45,702 bases of DNA from Lachnospiraceae bacterium UBA5902 (GTDB lineage Bacteria > Bacillota > Clostridia > Lachnospirales > Lachnospiraceae), in contig DJEI01000059.1 of assembly GCA_002431865.1 (NCBI GenBank), forward strand, positions 1 through 45,702. The letters run 5' to 3'. This document shows, one piece after another, positions 15,662-24,273 of the stretch (position 1 is its first letter; every line of letters starts with the position of its first letter). The translations under genes and the position numbers were made by a program. The notes below the pieces were generated by a model. That model worked only from the letters and a program-made list of their open reading frames with translations, was not told where the DNA came from and ran no database searches.

Positions 15662-17116
15662 ATGAAGAAAAAGGGAATCATCATTTTAATTGTAGTACTG
15701 CTTGTTCTTGCAGGCGCAGCCGGAGCAATTTATTATGTTCTGCATAATAAAAAGGCATCGAACGAAGAGTTGGTATATGCCACAAAGATATCCGACTTAA
15801 ATGGAGGATATGACCTGACAGAAAGCCGCTATATGGGAACGGTCGAGTCACAGGAGGTCAAGGGTGTCAACCGTGACAGTGATAAGAAGGTCAAGGAATT
15901 GTATGTGAAGGAAGAAGATGAGGTCAAGGCAGGTGATGTACTGTTTGAGTACGATACCGAGTCGATGGAACTGCAGCTCCGCCAGTTGGAGCTGGAGCTT
16001 ACGAGCATCAACAATAACATTGCGACACTTAACCAGCAGATTGCATCGCTTACGACAGAGAAGGCAGCAGCACCGGCTGAGGAGCAGCTAAGCTACAGCG
16101 CACAGATCCAGAATCTGCAGGCACAGGTTAATCAGGCAAATTATGATGCAAGTGCAAAGCAGCTGGAGATTGATCGTCAGAAGCTCTCTATGGAGAATAC
16201 AAAGGTCGTTGCACCAATGGATGGTATCATTAAGACAATCAATGAGAACAATTCGACAAGCAGCTCGGATGATGATAGCAGCAATAGTAATTCTGATAAT
16301 GGTTCAGACTCTACAAGCAATGCATATATCACCATTATGGCAAAGGGCGATTACCGGATCAAGGCAACTGCAAGCGAACTGACAGTCCGCAGTATGTCAG
16401 AGGGACAGAGCATGATCGTTCGTTCCAGAGTCGATGATTCGACATGGACAGGCAAAGTGACAAAAATTGATCTGGAGCATCCAGATAATGGAAGCAGCAA
16501 TGATTATTATGGAAACTCAGGAACAACCGCAACGAAGTATCCATTTTATATCAGTCTGGACAGTACGGATGGACTGATGCTTGGACAGCATGTCTATGTG
16601 GAAGCAGACTATGGACAGGGCGATGTGAAGGAAGGTTTGTGGCTGGATGAATATTATATCATGCAGGAGGGCGATGGCGCCTATGTATGGGCAGAAAATG
16701 CAAAGGGATACATTGAGAAGCGTAAGGTAGAGCTTGGCGAGTATGATGAGAATATGATGCGGTATCAGATTCTGTCTGGCCTGACGGAGGATGATTATAT
16801 CGCATATCCAGAGGACCGTGTGAAGGAAGGCATGAAGGTTACTCATAACTATGAGGATGTCGTGATTGACGATACAGGGGATGATGGTTCTTATGATGAT
16901 GGAAGCAGCGATGACGGTTCTTTGGATGATGGTTATATCGACGGTTACACAGATGATGGCTATATTGATGGTTATACCGATGACGGTATTTTAGATGATG
17001 GCAGCATAAATAATATTGATGATGGTGCCAATACGGACGGCATTGATGGATCTGTGGAAGAGACTGCACCACAGGATGAATCTGCGCCAGACAGCGATAG
17101 CGAGGTGGGGCAATAG
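15662..17116 (+). CDS. HlyD/RND-type periplasmic adaptor-like subunit with an Asp-Gly repeat tail (first adaptor)
   Basis: About 484 residues. A single N-terminal membrane anchor (IIILIVVLLVLAGAAGAIYY) is followed by lipoyl/barrel-sandwich halves (VKELYVKEEDEVKAGDVLF; VVAPMDGIIKTI) around a coiled coil (about 100-180) and beta-barrel segments, as in YknX/MacA adaptors. Two features are unusual: a Ser/Asp/Asn-rich insertion at about 196-220 within the lipoyl domain, and a C-terminal tail of about 80 residues built from DDG-type repeats, including DGYIDGYTDDG twice. The start is the second of two close ATGs, seven bases after GAGG. The stop codon overlaps the GTG start of the ATPase by one base. 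Confidence 0.88.
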   Translation: MKKKGIIILIVVLLVLAGAAGAIYYVLHNKKASNEELVYATKISDLNGGYDLTESRYMGTVESQEVKGVNRDSDKKVKELYVKEEDEVKAGDVLFEYDTESMELQLRQLELELTSINNNIATLNQQIASLTTEKAAAPAEEQLSYSAQIQNLQAQVNQANYDASAKQLEIDRQKLSMENTKVVAPMDGIIKTINENNSTSSSDDDSSNSNSDNGSDSTSNAYITIMAKGDYRIKATASELTVRSMSEGQSMIVRSRVDDSTWTGKVTKIDLEHPDNGSSNDYYGNSGTTATKYPFYISLDSTDGLMLGQHVYVEADYGQGDVKEGLWLDEYYIMQEGDGAYVWAENAKGYIEKRKVELGEYDENMMRYQILSGLTEDDYIAYPEDRVKEGMKVTHNYEDVVIDDTGDDGSYDDGSSDDGSLDDGYIDGYTDDGYIDGYTDDGILDDGSINNIDDGANTDGIDGSVEETAPQDESAPDSDSEVGQ

Positions 17117-17892
17117 TGTTACTGGAATTGAAAAATATCTATAAGAATTATATTCAGGGCACGATGGAAGTGCCTGTACTGAAAGATATCAATCTCTGTG
17201 TAGAAGAAGGGGAGTATGTGGCAATCATGGGTCCGTCAGGTTCTGGTAAGTCCACGCTGATGAATATAATCGGATGTATTGATAAGCCAACTTCAGGAAC
17301 CTATCTGCTTGATGATGTGGAGATTGAGAAGTGCAAAGATAAAGAACTTTCCGAAGTGCGCAACCAGAAGATCGGATTCGTATTTCAGAATTTTAATTTG
17401 CTGCCAAGACAGAGTGCACTTGACAATGTAGCGCTTCCGTTGCAGTATGCGAAGGTGCCAATCAAGAAACGGAAACAAAAGGCAAAAGAAATGCTGGAGA
17501 TGGTTGATCTGGCGGATCGTGTCAGCTTCAAGCCGACACAGCTTTCCGGTGGACAGAAACAGCGAGTGGCGATTGCACGTGCGATGGTGACAGATCCGAG
17601 GATTCTGCTTGCCGACGAGCCGACGGGAGCACTTGATTCCAAATCCGGTTTACAGGTGATGGAGCTGTTTGACACATTGCATAAGCAGGGAGTGACGATT
17701 ATTATAATTACGCACTCTGACGAGATTGCGTCTTATGCAGATCGAGTTGTAAAAATCATTGATGGTGAGCTGTATGAGGGAGATGCCCAGCCAATGGGAG
17801 AAGCATTCGGACAGTCAGAACAGGGAGTGGCAGATATGCCAGAAGCACAGATGGCACAAGCCCCGATGACCGGAGGTGATGAGCATGAATAA
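17116..17892 (+). CDS. ABC transporter ATP-binding protein (MacB/LolD/YknY type)
   Basis: 258 residues. Walker [10 protein letters not shown] (about 39-47), Q-loop region [11 protein letters not shown], signature LSGGQKQR (about 142-149), Walker [13 protein letters not shown] and the H-loop THSDE are all intact. The sequence groups it with MacB-type ATPases that work as mechanotransmission rather than transport pumps. The GTG start overlaps the TAG stop of the upstream adaptor gene, and the gene overlaps the next adaptor by eight bases, so translation of the three is coupled. About 30 C-terminal residues, rich in Met, Ala and Gln, extend beyond the usual domain. Confidence 0.95.
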   Translation: MLLELKNIYKNYIQGTMEVPVLKDINLCVEEGEYVAIMGPSGSGKSTLMNIIGCIDKPTSGTYLLDDVEIEKCKDKELSEVRNQKIGFVFQNFNLLPRQSALDNVALPLQYAKVPIKKRKQKAKEMLEMVDLADRVSFKPTQLSGGQKQRVAIARAMVTDPRILLADEPTGALDSKSGLQVMELFDTLHKQGVTIIIITHSDEIASYADRVVKIIDGELYEGDAQPMGEAFGQSEQGVADMPEAQMAQAPMTGGDEHE

Positions 17893-19132
17893 GGCAAAGA
17901 AAATAATTATTATCGTTCTTTCCTGCGTGGTTGTGCTCGGTGGTATTTATTTCGCACTCCGCACATTGAAGCAGAAGAATCAGAACAGCAAAACTGCAGG
18001 TGTGTATGCAGTCAGTGAGATTGGATATGATGCTTCTAATATGTGGGATAACAGCACACTGAGTGGAAATGTGACTGTGAATTCGGAGCAGAAGGTCTAT
18101 GTAGGAAAGACACAGTCCGTATCGGAGATTAAGGTAACAGAAGGACAGAGTGTGAAAGCCGGTGATGTGCTGCTTGTCTATGATACAACTGCAAATGACT
18201 TACAGCTGGAGCTGCAAAGATCAGAACTGGAGTTATCCCGTGTATCGATCATTGATGCACAGCGGGAGCTGGAAAAGTTAAAGGCAACCACACCGTTAGA
18301 GGATATTCCGACGACTGAAGCACCGGTTGTTCCAGTCGCAACGGGTTCGGATGTGCCGCAGCCAGATCCAGATACAGATCCAGATCCAGATGCAGATACT
18401 CCTCCAACACGGGAGGAACTGAAAAATCAGATTGCACAGAAGGAACAGGAAATCAAATCCATGCAGACACAGTATGAGATTGCGCAGGTTAAGCTTCAGA
18501 TGGAGGAAATGCAGAATTCGACTGGAGAGGTGCTTGCGAATTTCGATGGCGTGGTAAAGAGCGTGATAACTGCAGATGAAGCAGCTTCGAGTGGTGATCC
18601 AATCTTAGTTGTCAGTGCAGCGGATGGATATCTGGTCGAAAGCCAGATCGGCGAGCTTGCGATGTCGACGGTTAAGGTCGGTGATACCGTGTCTATGTAT
18701 TGCTATGATACCGGTATGAATTACGAAGGTACGATCACAGAAATCTCTACCTTCCCGGATGAGAATTATAGCAATTACAATTCTAAAGTGGAGACGTATT
18801 ATCCGATTAAGATTGCATTGACCGACGCGACGGATGTCAGTCAGTATATGTATATGGAGATTACGCTGAATTCTGATCCAGAGGATACAAACAGTGGATT
18901 CTATCTGTCAAAGGCGTTTATGAAGCAGGAAGGAAGTAATTACTATGTCATGAAGGATGTTGATGGAAAATTGAAAAAAACCTATATTAAGGTTGGAAAT
19001 AAAACATCTGGAGATGCTGTTCTGGTACTCGGTGGCCTGACGATGCAGGATTACATTGCATTTCCGTATCTCGATGAGGCAGTGGAAGGCGTAAAGACTG
19101 TACAGAAGTCGACGGATGATTTGTATAATTGA
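17885..19132 (+). CDS. HlyD/RND-type periplasmic adaptor-like subunit (second adaptor)
   Basis: About 415 residues. One N-terminal membrane segment (IIIIVLSCVVVLGGIYFAL), then lipoyl half-motifs (VSEIKVTEGQSVKAGDVLLV; LANFDGVVKSVI) around a predicted coiled coil (about 95-125 and 175-210). The coiled coil is broken by a Pro/Asp-rich linker (VPQPDPDTDPDPDADTPPT, about 154-175). A beta-barrel and membrane-proximal domain follow. It is clearly related to, but not a close copy of, the first adaptor and lacks the Asp-Gly tail. The start ATG lies eight bases after CGGAGG and inside the last codons of the ATPase gene. Two adaptors per ATPase/permease pair is not the usual arrangement. Confidence 0.88.
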   Translation: MNKAKKIIIIVLSCVVVLGGIYFALRTLKQKNQNSKTAGVYAVSEIGYDASNMWDNSTLSGNVTVNSEQKVYVGKTQSVSEIKVTEGQSVKAGDVLLVYDTTANDLQLELQRSELELSRVSIIDAQRELEKLKATTPLEDIPTTEAPVVPVATGSDVPQPDPDTDPDPDADTPPTREELKNQIAQKEQEIKSMQTQYEIAQVKLQMEEMQNSTGEVLANFDGVVKSVITADEAASSGDPILVVSAADGYLVESQIGELAMSTVKVGDTVSMYCYDTGMNYEGTITEISTFPDENYSNYNSKVETYYPIKIALTDATDVSQYMYMEITLNSDPEDTNSGFYLSKAFMKQEGSNYYVMKDVDGKLKKTYIKVGNKTSGDAVLVLGGLTMQDYIAFPYLDEAVEGVKTVQKSTDDLYN

Positions 19133-19151
19133 TAAGAAAGGAAATCAGTCT

Positions 19152-20450
19152 ATGTTAGAAAATATAAGATTATCGTTCCAAGGAATTTGGGCACATAAGA
19201 TGCGTTCCCTTCTTACCATGCTTGGTATTATTATTGGTATTGCAGCAATTATCGCGATTGTATCAACGATCAAGGGAACGAGTGAGCAGATCAAGGAGAA
19301 TCTGGTCGGCTCTGGAAATAACATTGTAAATGTAAAATTGTATCAGGGTGAATGGACATATACATCCGGTGATTCTTCCACACCGGAAAATATGCCGATG
19401 GTCACAGATGATATAAAAAATGAGATTCTGGCAGTGGATGAGGTAACTGCAGTTGCATCTTACCGGTATGGCGCACTTTATGAAGGCATCAACAGCGGAA
19501 CAAAGGATCTGGGCAATGCACCGGTCTATGGTGTAGATAAGGATTACTTCCGTGTGATGGGATATACAGTGCAGACTGGACGACTGTTTGAAGGGCAGGA
19601 CTGGACAGACTATACAAAGGGTGTGATTCTGGATACGGTTGCAGCGAATACATTGTTCGCAAGCGAGAATCCGATCGGTAAGACTCTGGAGATTAAGGGT
19701 GAGCCTTTTATCATTGTCGGTGTCGTTGAGCAGTTGGATGGATTTACCCCGAAGGTTACCAATATGAATGACTGGTATACCTATTATGGAAATACAACAT
19801 CCGGTCAGGTATTTATCACAGATGTGAACTGGCCTTTGATTTTCTCGTTTGATGAGCCGTACAACCTGGTTGTGAAGCCGGCGGGTACGGATGCCATGAC
19901 AAATGCAGGAAAGAAAACTGCTGATATTATGAATTCATACATGCCTGCAACAAGCAGTGAGAATGCTTCGGAAGGTGGATCAGAGGAAGAGAGCGGCAGC
20001 TCTTTCAAGTATAAGAGTGAAGATCTTCTGGAGACTGCGAAGGCAATGCAGGAGGTCAGCGCATCGACAAGCCAGCAGCTCATATGGATTGCAAGTATTT
20101 CTCTTTTGGTAGGTGGTATCGGCGTTATGAATATCATGCTGGTATCTGTGACAGAACGTACGAGAGAGATTGGTCTGAAGAAAGCGCTGGGAGCCAGAAA
20201 ATCCGTGATTTTGATGCAGTTTCTGACAGAGGCAGCTGTGCTTACAAGCATGGGTGGTATCATCGGAGTTGGCGCTGGCGTGGGACTTGCATATCTGATT
20301 TCTGATGTTGCGTCGGTTCCGGTTGCAATCAGCGGAGCAGCGATTGCAATCTCAGTAATCTTCTCTATGGTGATTGGAATTGTGTTTGGATTTATTCCTT
20401 CGGTCAAGGCATCGAACCTGAATCCAATCGATGCACTTCGATATGAATAA
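19152..20450 (+). CDS. MacB-like ABC transporter permease (FtsX/MacB_PCD domains)
   Basis: 432 residues with the MacB topology. An N-terminal helix (LLTMLGIIIGIAAIIAIVS, about 18-36) is followed by a large extracytoplasmic MacB_PCD domain (about 45-300) and three C-terminal helices of the FtsX domain. Visible motifs are GGIGVMNIMLVSVTERTREIG and, at the end, GFIPSVKASNLNPIDALRYE. A Ser/Glu-rich insertion (about 275-295) lies before the first C-terminal helix. Together with the ATPase and adaptors it should form a tripartite-like machine that exports a peptide, antibiotic or lipid-like substrate or senses envelope stress. The ATG used follows AAAGGAAA; upstream in-frame codons overlap the adaptor gene. 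Confidence 0.93.
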   Translation: MLENIRLSFQGIWAHKMRSLLTMLGIIIGIAAIIAIVSTIKGTSEQIKENLVGSGNNIVNVKLYQGEWTYTSGDSSTPENMPMVTDDIKNEILAVDEVTAVASYRYGALYEGINSGTKDLGNAPVYGVDKDYFRVMGYTVQTGRLFEGQDWTDYTKGVILDTVAANTLFASENPIGKTLEIKGEPFIIVGVVEQLDGFTPKVTNMNDWYTYYGNTTSGQVFITDVNWPLIFSFDEPYNLVVKPAGTDAMTNAGKKTADIMNSYMPATSSENASEGGSEEESGSSFKYKSEDLLETAKAMQEVSASTSQQLIWIASISLLVGGIGVMNIMLVSVTERTREIGLKKALGARKSVILMQFLTEAAVLTSMGGIIGVGAGVGLAYLISDVASVPVAISGAAIAISVIFSMVIGIVFGFIPSVKASNLNPIDALRYE

Positions 20451-20477
20451 GCAAAACGCTGCGGCGATGGAGAGAGC

Positions 20478-20720
20478 ATGGAAGAAAAAAAGACAGAGAC
20501 GTATGAACAAAGTATACGCAGACGCCCAATTTTACGTGTAATGGCGTGGGTGGGACTGGTTGTGATTTTTGCACTGATCGTATTGGTGATTGTGACAGGC
20601 GTGACAGGCAGCAAATATTTTATGCCGAGTCTGGCGCTGGTGATTATAGTGCCGATACTCATTTATGTGGTGCTTTGGCTGGGAAAGGTTCTGCAAAATC
20701 ACAAAAAGAATCGGTCTTGA
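20478..20720 (+). CDS. Small two-helix membrane protein of unknown function
   Basis: 80 residues: a charged N-terminus (about 1-22, ending in RRRP), two transmembrane segments (about 24-43 and 51-68) and a basic C-terminal tail. It starts after GGAGAG, 27 bases downstream of the permease stop, so it should be the last gene of the export operon and may be an accessory subunit. I do not recognise a family. The promoter of the next gene overlaps its stop codon, which marks the operon end. Confidence 0.75.
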   Translation: MEEKKTETYEQSIRRRPILRVMAWVGLVVIFALIVLVIVTGVTGSKYFMPSLALVIIVPILIYVVLWLGKVLQNHKKNRS

Positions 20721-20745
20721 AAAATAAAGACTGGTTTGCTATACT
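20717..20745 (+). promoter_or_regulatory. Extended -10 promoter for the SEC-C/helicase operon
   Basis: TTGAAA (20717-20722), 17-base spacer, TATACT (20740-20745) preceded by TGC. Its -35 box overlaps the stop codon of the small membrane protein gene. A six-base stem (ACACAG/CTGTGT, 20772-20790) lies in the leader. Confidence 0.72.
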
Positions 20746-20800
20746 AGATTGGATGAAAAAATGAAAGGAAAACACAGGATAACACTGTGTAGGTACGGTT

Positions 20801-21307
20801 ATGAGTTTATTAACAGAATGGCGTGAGCATGCATATAGTCTTGATGACAGAACTCCAGAAGGAAAGGAGTTTTGGCTTGATTATTTCCAGAGAGAAAAGG
20901 CAGTTTATGAGAAGATTCTTGAGAATCCGGTTGAGATCGAGGGCGGTACGGTCAAAGAACTGGCTGAGAAGTACGATATGAGCATTGAACTGATGATCGG
21001 ATTCCTGGATGGTATCGAGGACAGTCTGATCGTGCCAAACAAGGTTGATGAGCTGGAAGAAGATTCACAGGTAGCACTTGGCTATGATCCAGAGAAGCTT
21101 TATATGAACATGGTAGACTGCAACGCAGAGTGGTTGTATACACTTCCACAGTGGGATAAGATCCTGACTCCTGAGAGAAGAAAGGAACTGTACAAGATCC
21201 AGAAGTCTTCCAAGACAATCGTAAAGCCGCCAAAGGTTGGACGTAACGATCCATGTCCTTGTGGAAGCGGAAAGAAGTATAAGAAGTGCTGTGGAGCGAA
21301 TGCATAA
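20801..21307 (+). CDS. SEC-C zinc-motif protein
   Basis: 168 residues. The last 25 residues hold a SEC-C domain, [19 protein letters not shown], the zinc-binding tail found on SecA and on many unrelated proteins, where it aids ribosome or partner binding. The N-terminal 140 residues are mostly helical with no family I can name; EYD-like segments such as [21 protein letters not shown] resemble a small helix-turn-helix but this is weak. It shares a promoter with the following helicase and lipoprotein genes. The ribosome binding site is poor. Confidence 0.85.
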   Translation: MSLLTEWREHAYSLDDRTPEGKEFWLDYFQREKAVYEKILENPVEIEGGTVKELAEKYDMSIELMIGFLDGIEDSLIVPNKVDELEEDSQVALGYDPEKLYMNMVDCNAEWLYTLPQWDKILTPERRKELYKIQKSSKTIVKPPKVGRNDPCPCGSGKKYKKCCGANA

Positions 21308-21308
21308 T

Positions 21309-23144
21309 ATGAAATTAAACGAGGCACAATCCAAAGCGGTTTCGCATGTGGATGGACCTATGATGGTGATTGCAGGACCGGGCTCCGGGAAGACAACTGT
21401 AATTACAAAACGAATCAAGTATCTGATAGAATCTGCGGGTGTTTCACCCGCAGATATTCTTGTTATAACCTTTACACGGGCAGCCGCGGGGGAGATGCAG
21501 CAGCGTTTTCGTGCGATGACACCCGGAAAGGATTATCCGGTTCGATTTGGAACCTTTCATTCCATATTTTATTGGATTTTAAAAACTGCATATGGGCAAT
21601 CCATGCTGCACGTGATTTCTGAGGAAGAAAAGCGGGGGATCATCGAGCAGATCTTGCATACGATGGAGCTTAGCTACGAGAACAAGGAAGAGATTGTAAG
21701 CAGTATTGTTTCACAGGTAAGCCTTGTCAAATGTGACATGATGGATGTGGAAAATTATTATAGTAAGGATATGCCAGAGCATGCATTCCGGGAGTTGTAC
21801 CGACGGCTGGAAGCAGAGTTAAAACGCAGGAAGCTGATCGATTTTGACGATATGATGGTGCTTTGCTATGAGCTATTAACAGCGCGGTCGGATATTCTGG
21901 ATAAATGTAGAAGTCTGTTTCCGTATATCATGGTAGATGAGTTTCAGGACAGTAACCGGATTCAGTATGAGATTTTTCGGATGCTGGCAAATCCACGGCA
22001 AAATGCATGTATCGTTGGAGACGATGACCAGTCCGTTTATGGATTCCGGGGTGCAAGACCAGAGATCATGCAACAGTTTCGGAAGGATTTTTCAAGTTGT
22101 GAGATCGTGTATCTCGGTGAGAATTACCGCTCCGATTACCGGATCGTGCAGGCGGCAACACAGGTAATTGAGAAGAATCAGACGCGATATAAGAAGCAAT
22201 TAAAAGCAGTTTCAAAAGAGCCGGGGATTGTACAGATGCATACCGTCAAAGATGAGGCGGAGGAAAACGAGTGTATTATACGGCGTATCCGGGAACAGTA
22301 TCAGGCTGGAATCGCGTATGAAAAACAAGCGGTGTTGTACCGGACAAATTTACAGCCACGTCGGCTTGCTTATAAGCTTAATCAATATAATATCCCATAT
22401 ACGCTGAGCGATGCATTGCCGAATCTGTTTGACCATTTTGCAGTGCGGTATGTGCTGGATTATATGCGGATTGCAATGGGCGATACCTCGCGGGCGACAT
22501 TTTTAAGAATCATAAATAAACCGTCGCGCTATATCAGCCGGGACGTCTTGCTTGAAGATCCGGTCGATTATGATAAACTGCGGTTTCGGCTCCGCAATAG
22601 GGAGTCCGTCGTCGAGAATCTGGATAAGCTGATGGCAGATGTGAAGATGCTTCGGAAGCTTCGCCCGTATCCGGCACTTAATTTTATCCGGAATTTTATT
22701 GGCTATGATACATATATCAAGGATTACGCAGAATACCGCCAGCTTGATGCAACGGAAATGTATGAGGTTTTAGATGAGCTTGGATATATGATTAAAGATA
22801 TGGAAAGCTACGCAGAGCTGTTCACATTTATAGATGAATATAAGGAACAACTTGCGAGACAGCAGGAGAAAAACCGTATGCGGAAGGGTGTTAACCTTAT
22901 GACGATGCACAGTGCAAAGGGATTGGAGTTTGATACGGTGTACATCCTCGATGCAGTGGAAGAGATCACACCGTATAAAAAGGCAAAGACAGCAGCGGAA
23001 CTTGAAGAGGAACGGCGGATGTTCTATGTTGCTATGACGCGGGCAAGACACGCACTGCATATCTATGTGCCAAAAACAATCGCGGGGAAAGCAAAAGACA
23101 GGAGCCGGTTTGTGGAGGATATAACATGGCAAAAGGAATCTTAA
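21309..23144 (+). CDS. UvrD/Rep-family (SF1A) ATP-dependent DNA helicase, short form
   Basis: About 611 residues, shorter than UvrD/PcrA (about 720-750). Q motif LNEAQ at the N-terminus, motif I AGPGSGKTT, motif Ia FTRAAAGEMQQR, motif II VDEFQDSN, motif III GDDDQSVYGFRGA, motif IV YLGENYRS, motif V TMHSAKGLEFDTVYI and motif VI EEERRMFYVAMTRARHALH are all visible, so an active 3'-5' helicase is expected. It ends soon after motif VI and lacks the C-terminal extension that contacts RNA polymerase in PcrA. The start could also be the ATG at 21300, overlapping the SEC-C gene; GGAG at 21293-21296 is badly spaced for both. It overlaps the lipoprotein gene by 19 bases. Confidence 0.92.
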   Translation: MKLNEAQSKAVSHVDGPMMVIAGPGSGKTTVITKRIKYLIESAGVSPADILVITFTRAAAGEMQQRFRAMTPGKDYPVRFGTFHSIFYWILKTAYGQSMLHVISEEEKRGIIEQILHTMELSYENKEEIVSSIVSQVSLVKCDMMDVENYYSKDMPEHAFRELYRRLEAELKRRKLIDFDDMMVLCYELLTARSDILDKCRSLFPYIMVDEFQDSNRIQYEIFRMLANPRQNACIVGDDDQSVYGFRGARPEIMQQFRKDFSSCEIVYLGENYRSDYRIVQAATQVIEKNQTRYKKQLKAVSKEPGIVQMHTVKDEAEENECIIRRIREQYQAGIAYEKQAVLYRTNLQPRRLAYKLNQYNIPYTLSDALPNLFDHFAVRYVLDYMRIAMGDTSRATFLRIINKPSRYISRDVLLEDPVDYDKLRFRLRNRESVVENLDKLMADVKMLRKLRPYPALNFIRNFIGYDTYIKDYAEYRQLDATEMYEVLDELGYMIKDMESYAELFTFIDEYKEQLARQQEKNRMRKGVNLMTMHSAKGLEFDTVYILDAVEEITPYKKAKTAAELEEERRMFYVAMTRARHALHIYVPKTIAGKAKDRSRFVEDITWQKES

Positions 23145-23824
23145 AAAAGAGCAAAATAGTTATGCTGCTTGCAGCAATCGGAAGCTGTTTATGCATGGTT
23201 GGCTGTGCAGCAAAGGAAGAGACAACCGAAGCGGTGAATTACGCATCGGAGGATTCTTCCCTGACCTATGCAGTACATACAGAGCTCGACGGACATGCGA
23301 TTGAGCTTCCGCAATTTACATCGACGCATGACAGCACGGTAATTGAAGAATTGAATCAGGACATCATGGATGGACCGGGAGCAATTTATGATAAGGACAA
23401 GGATGGAGAAGAAATCATCCCGGAGATCCGCACAACAGAATATAGCACGAATCAGTATTTACAAGCGGTTGTACGCTATGTCGAATATCCACTTGTTGGT
23501 GGCTATGGAGACATTGCAAGCTATAATTATGACAGGATTCAGGATAAGAAGCTTACGCTGACGGATGCGCTTGTGAAGAAAGAAACCACGCTTGATGATG
23601 TGCGGCAGATGGTGATCGACAGTTGCCTGCGGATGAAAGAATTGTCAGACAAAGAAACATCCATCTACGGTGTGACAGTAGATGGATTTTCATTGGATGC
23701 AAATGATAATTGCACATTTTATGGAAACGTCGATCTGTGCCTGAACGGAACGACGCAGTGGTCATACATTTACAGCTTCCGGTTTGAAACACAGACAGTG
23801 GAAATCTATGACTTTACAGAATAG
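23126..23824 (+). CDS. Putative secreted lipoprotein of unknown function
   Basis: 232 residues. A basic N-terminus, hydrophobic stretch and lipobox MVGC put the lipidated cysteine near residue 27, so the mature protein should be anchored outside the membrane. The mature part has ELPQFTSTHDSTVIEELNQD and a later KKLTLTDALVKKETTLDDVRQMV stretch; this pattern resembles the DUF3298/RsiV-like beta-sheet domain of clostridial lipoproteins, but I am not certain. The start overlaps the helicase coding region by 19 bases and has a GGAGGAT site. It ends seven bases from the convergent DUF1292 gene. Confidence 0.75.
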   Translation: MAKGILKKSKIVMLLAAIGSCLCMVGCAAKEETTEAVNYASEDSSLTYAVHTELDGHAIELPQFTSTHDSTVIEELNQDIMDGPGAIYDKDKDGEEIIPEIRTTEYSTNQYLQAVVRYVEYPLVGGYGDIASYNYDRIQDKKLTLTDALVKKETTLDDVRQMVIDSCLRMKELSDKETSIYGVTVDGFSLDANDNCTFYGNVDLCLNGTTQWSYIYSFRFETQTVEIYDFTE

Positions 23825-23830
23825 AGAAGC

Positions 23831-24145
23831 TTACATGTCTTCGTAGGCTTCGTTGTCTAAAAGCTCGTCAAATGCATCGGCAACGATCTCGTATTCCTCC
23901 TCGGAATCGATCATGCCAAGCTCGACGTCGTCGCCTTCCTTCTCTGTGTAACGGTAGAGGAAGACGTCGTCTTCTTCGTAGCCTTCTACGACTTTGTCCG
24001 GAAGCAGTGCGATATACTGCTGACCTTCGACCGGGAAGATGGCAATGACATTGCAATGAAGCTCTGTGCCATCATCTAACACCATGTCTACATAGTCATC
24101 GTCGTCGGTATTATCAGTTGGAAATGATCTGTTTTTATCGTCCAT
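23831..24145 (-). CDS. DUF1292 family protein
   Basis: 104 residues, strongly acidic, with the family core VDMVLDDGTELHCNVIAIF followed by QQYIALLP and an EEDDVFLYRY segment. DUF1292 proteins (YrzB-like) are widespread small Firmicute proteins; no molecular function is established to my knowledge. In Bacillus and many clostridia the family member lies next to yrrK/yrzL genes, but here it stands alone, convergent with the lipoprotein gene and divergent from the ABC exporter. An AAAGGAG site precedes the start. Confidence 0.85.
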   Translation of the reverse strand: MDDKNRSFPTDNTDDDDYVDMVLDDGTELHCNVIAIFPVEGQQYIALLPDKVVEGYEEDDVFLYRYTEKEGDDVELGMIDSEEEYEIVADAFDELLDNEAYEDM

Positions 24146-24180
24146 AGCATGAATCTCCTTTACATTTTTTGGATTATGTA

Positions 24181-24208
24181 TTGAAAAAGAAAAATCCTTG
24201 TCTATAAT
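24181..24208 (+). promoter_or_regulatory. SigA-type promoter for the heterodimeric ABC exporter
   Basis: TTGAAA (24181-24186), 16-base spacer, TATAAT (24203-24208). The leader of about 60 bases ends in an AAAGGAAAG ribosome binding site before a GTG start. Confidence 0.7.
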
Positions 24209-24273
24209 AGTTTAAGGGAATTTGTCTCATAGGTCAACTATAAAATAAGGGAAAGAGAAAAGGAAAGAAAAAC

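Noticed and set aside
16900..17000. Short tandem repeats that could look like a repeat array or CRISPR
   Set aside because: The repeats are in frame and encode the Asp-Gly tail of an adaptor protein; units are too short and unspaced for CRISPR.
19805..20662. 285-codon minus-strand frame opposite the MacB-like permease gene
   Set aside because: The reading is an antisense mirror of a confident membrane protein gene; Ile/Ser/Thr-rich without any recognisable motif.
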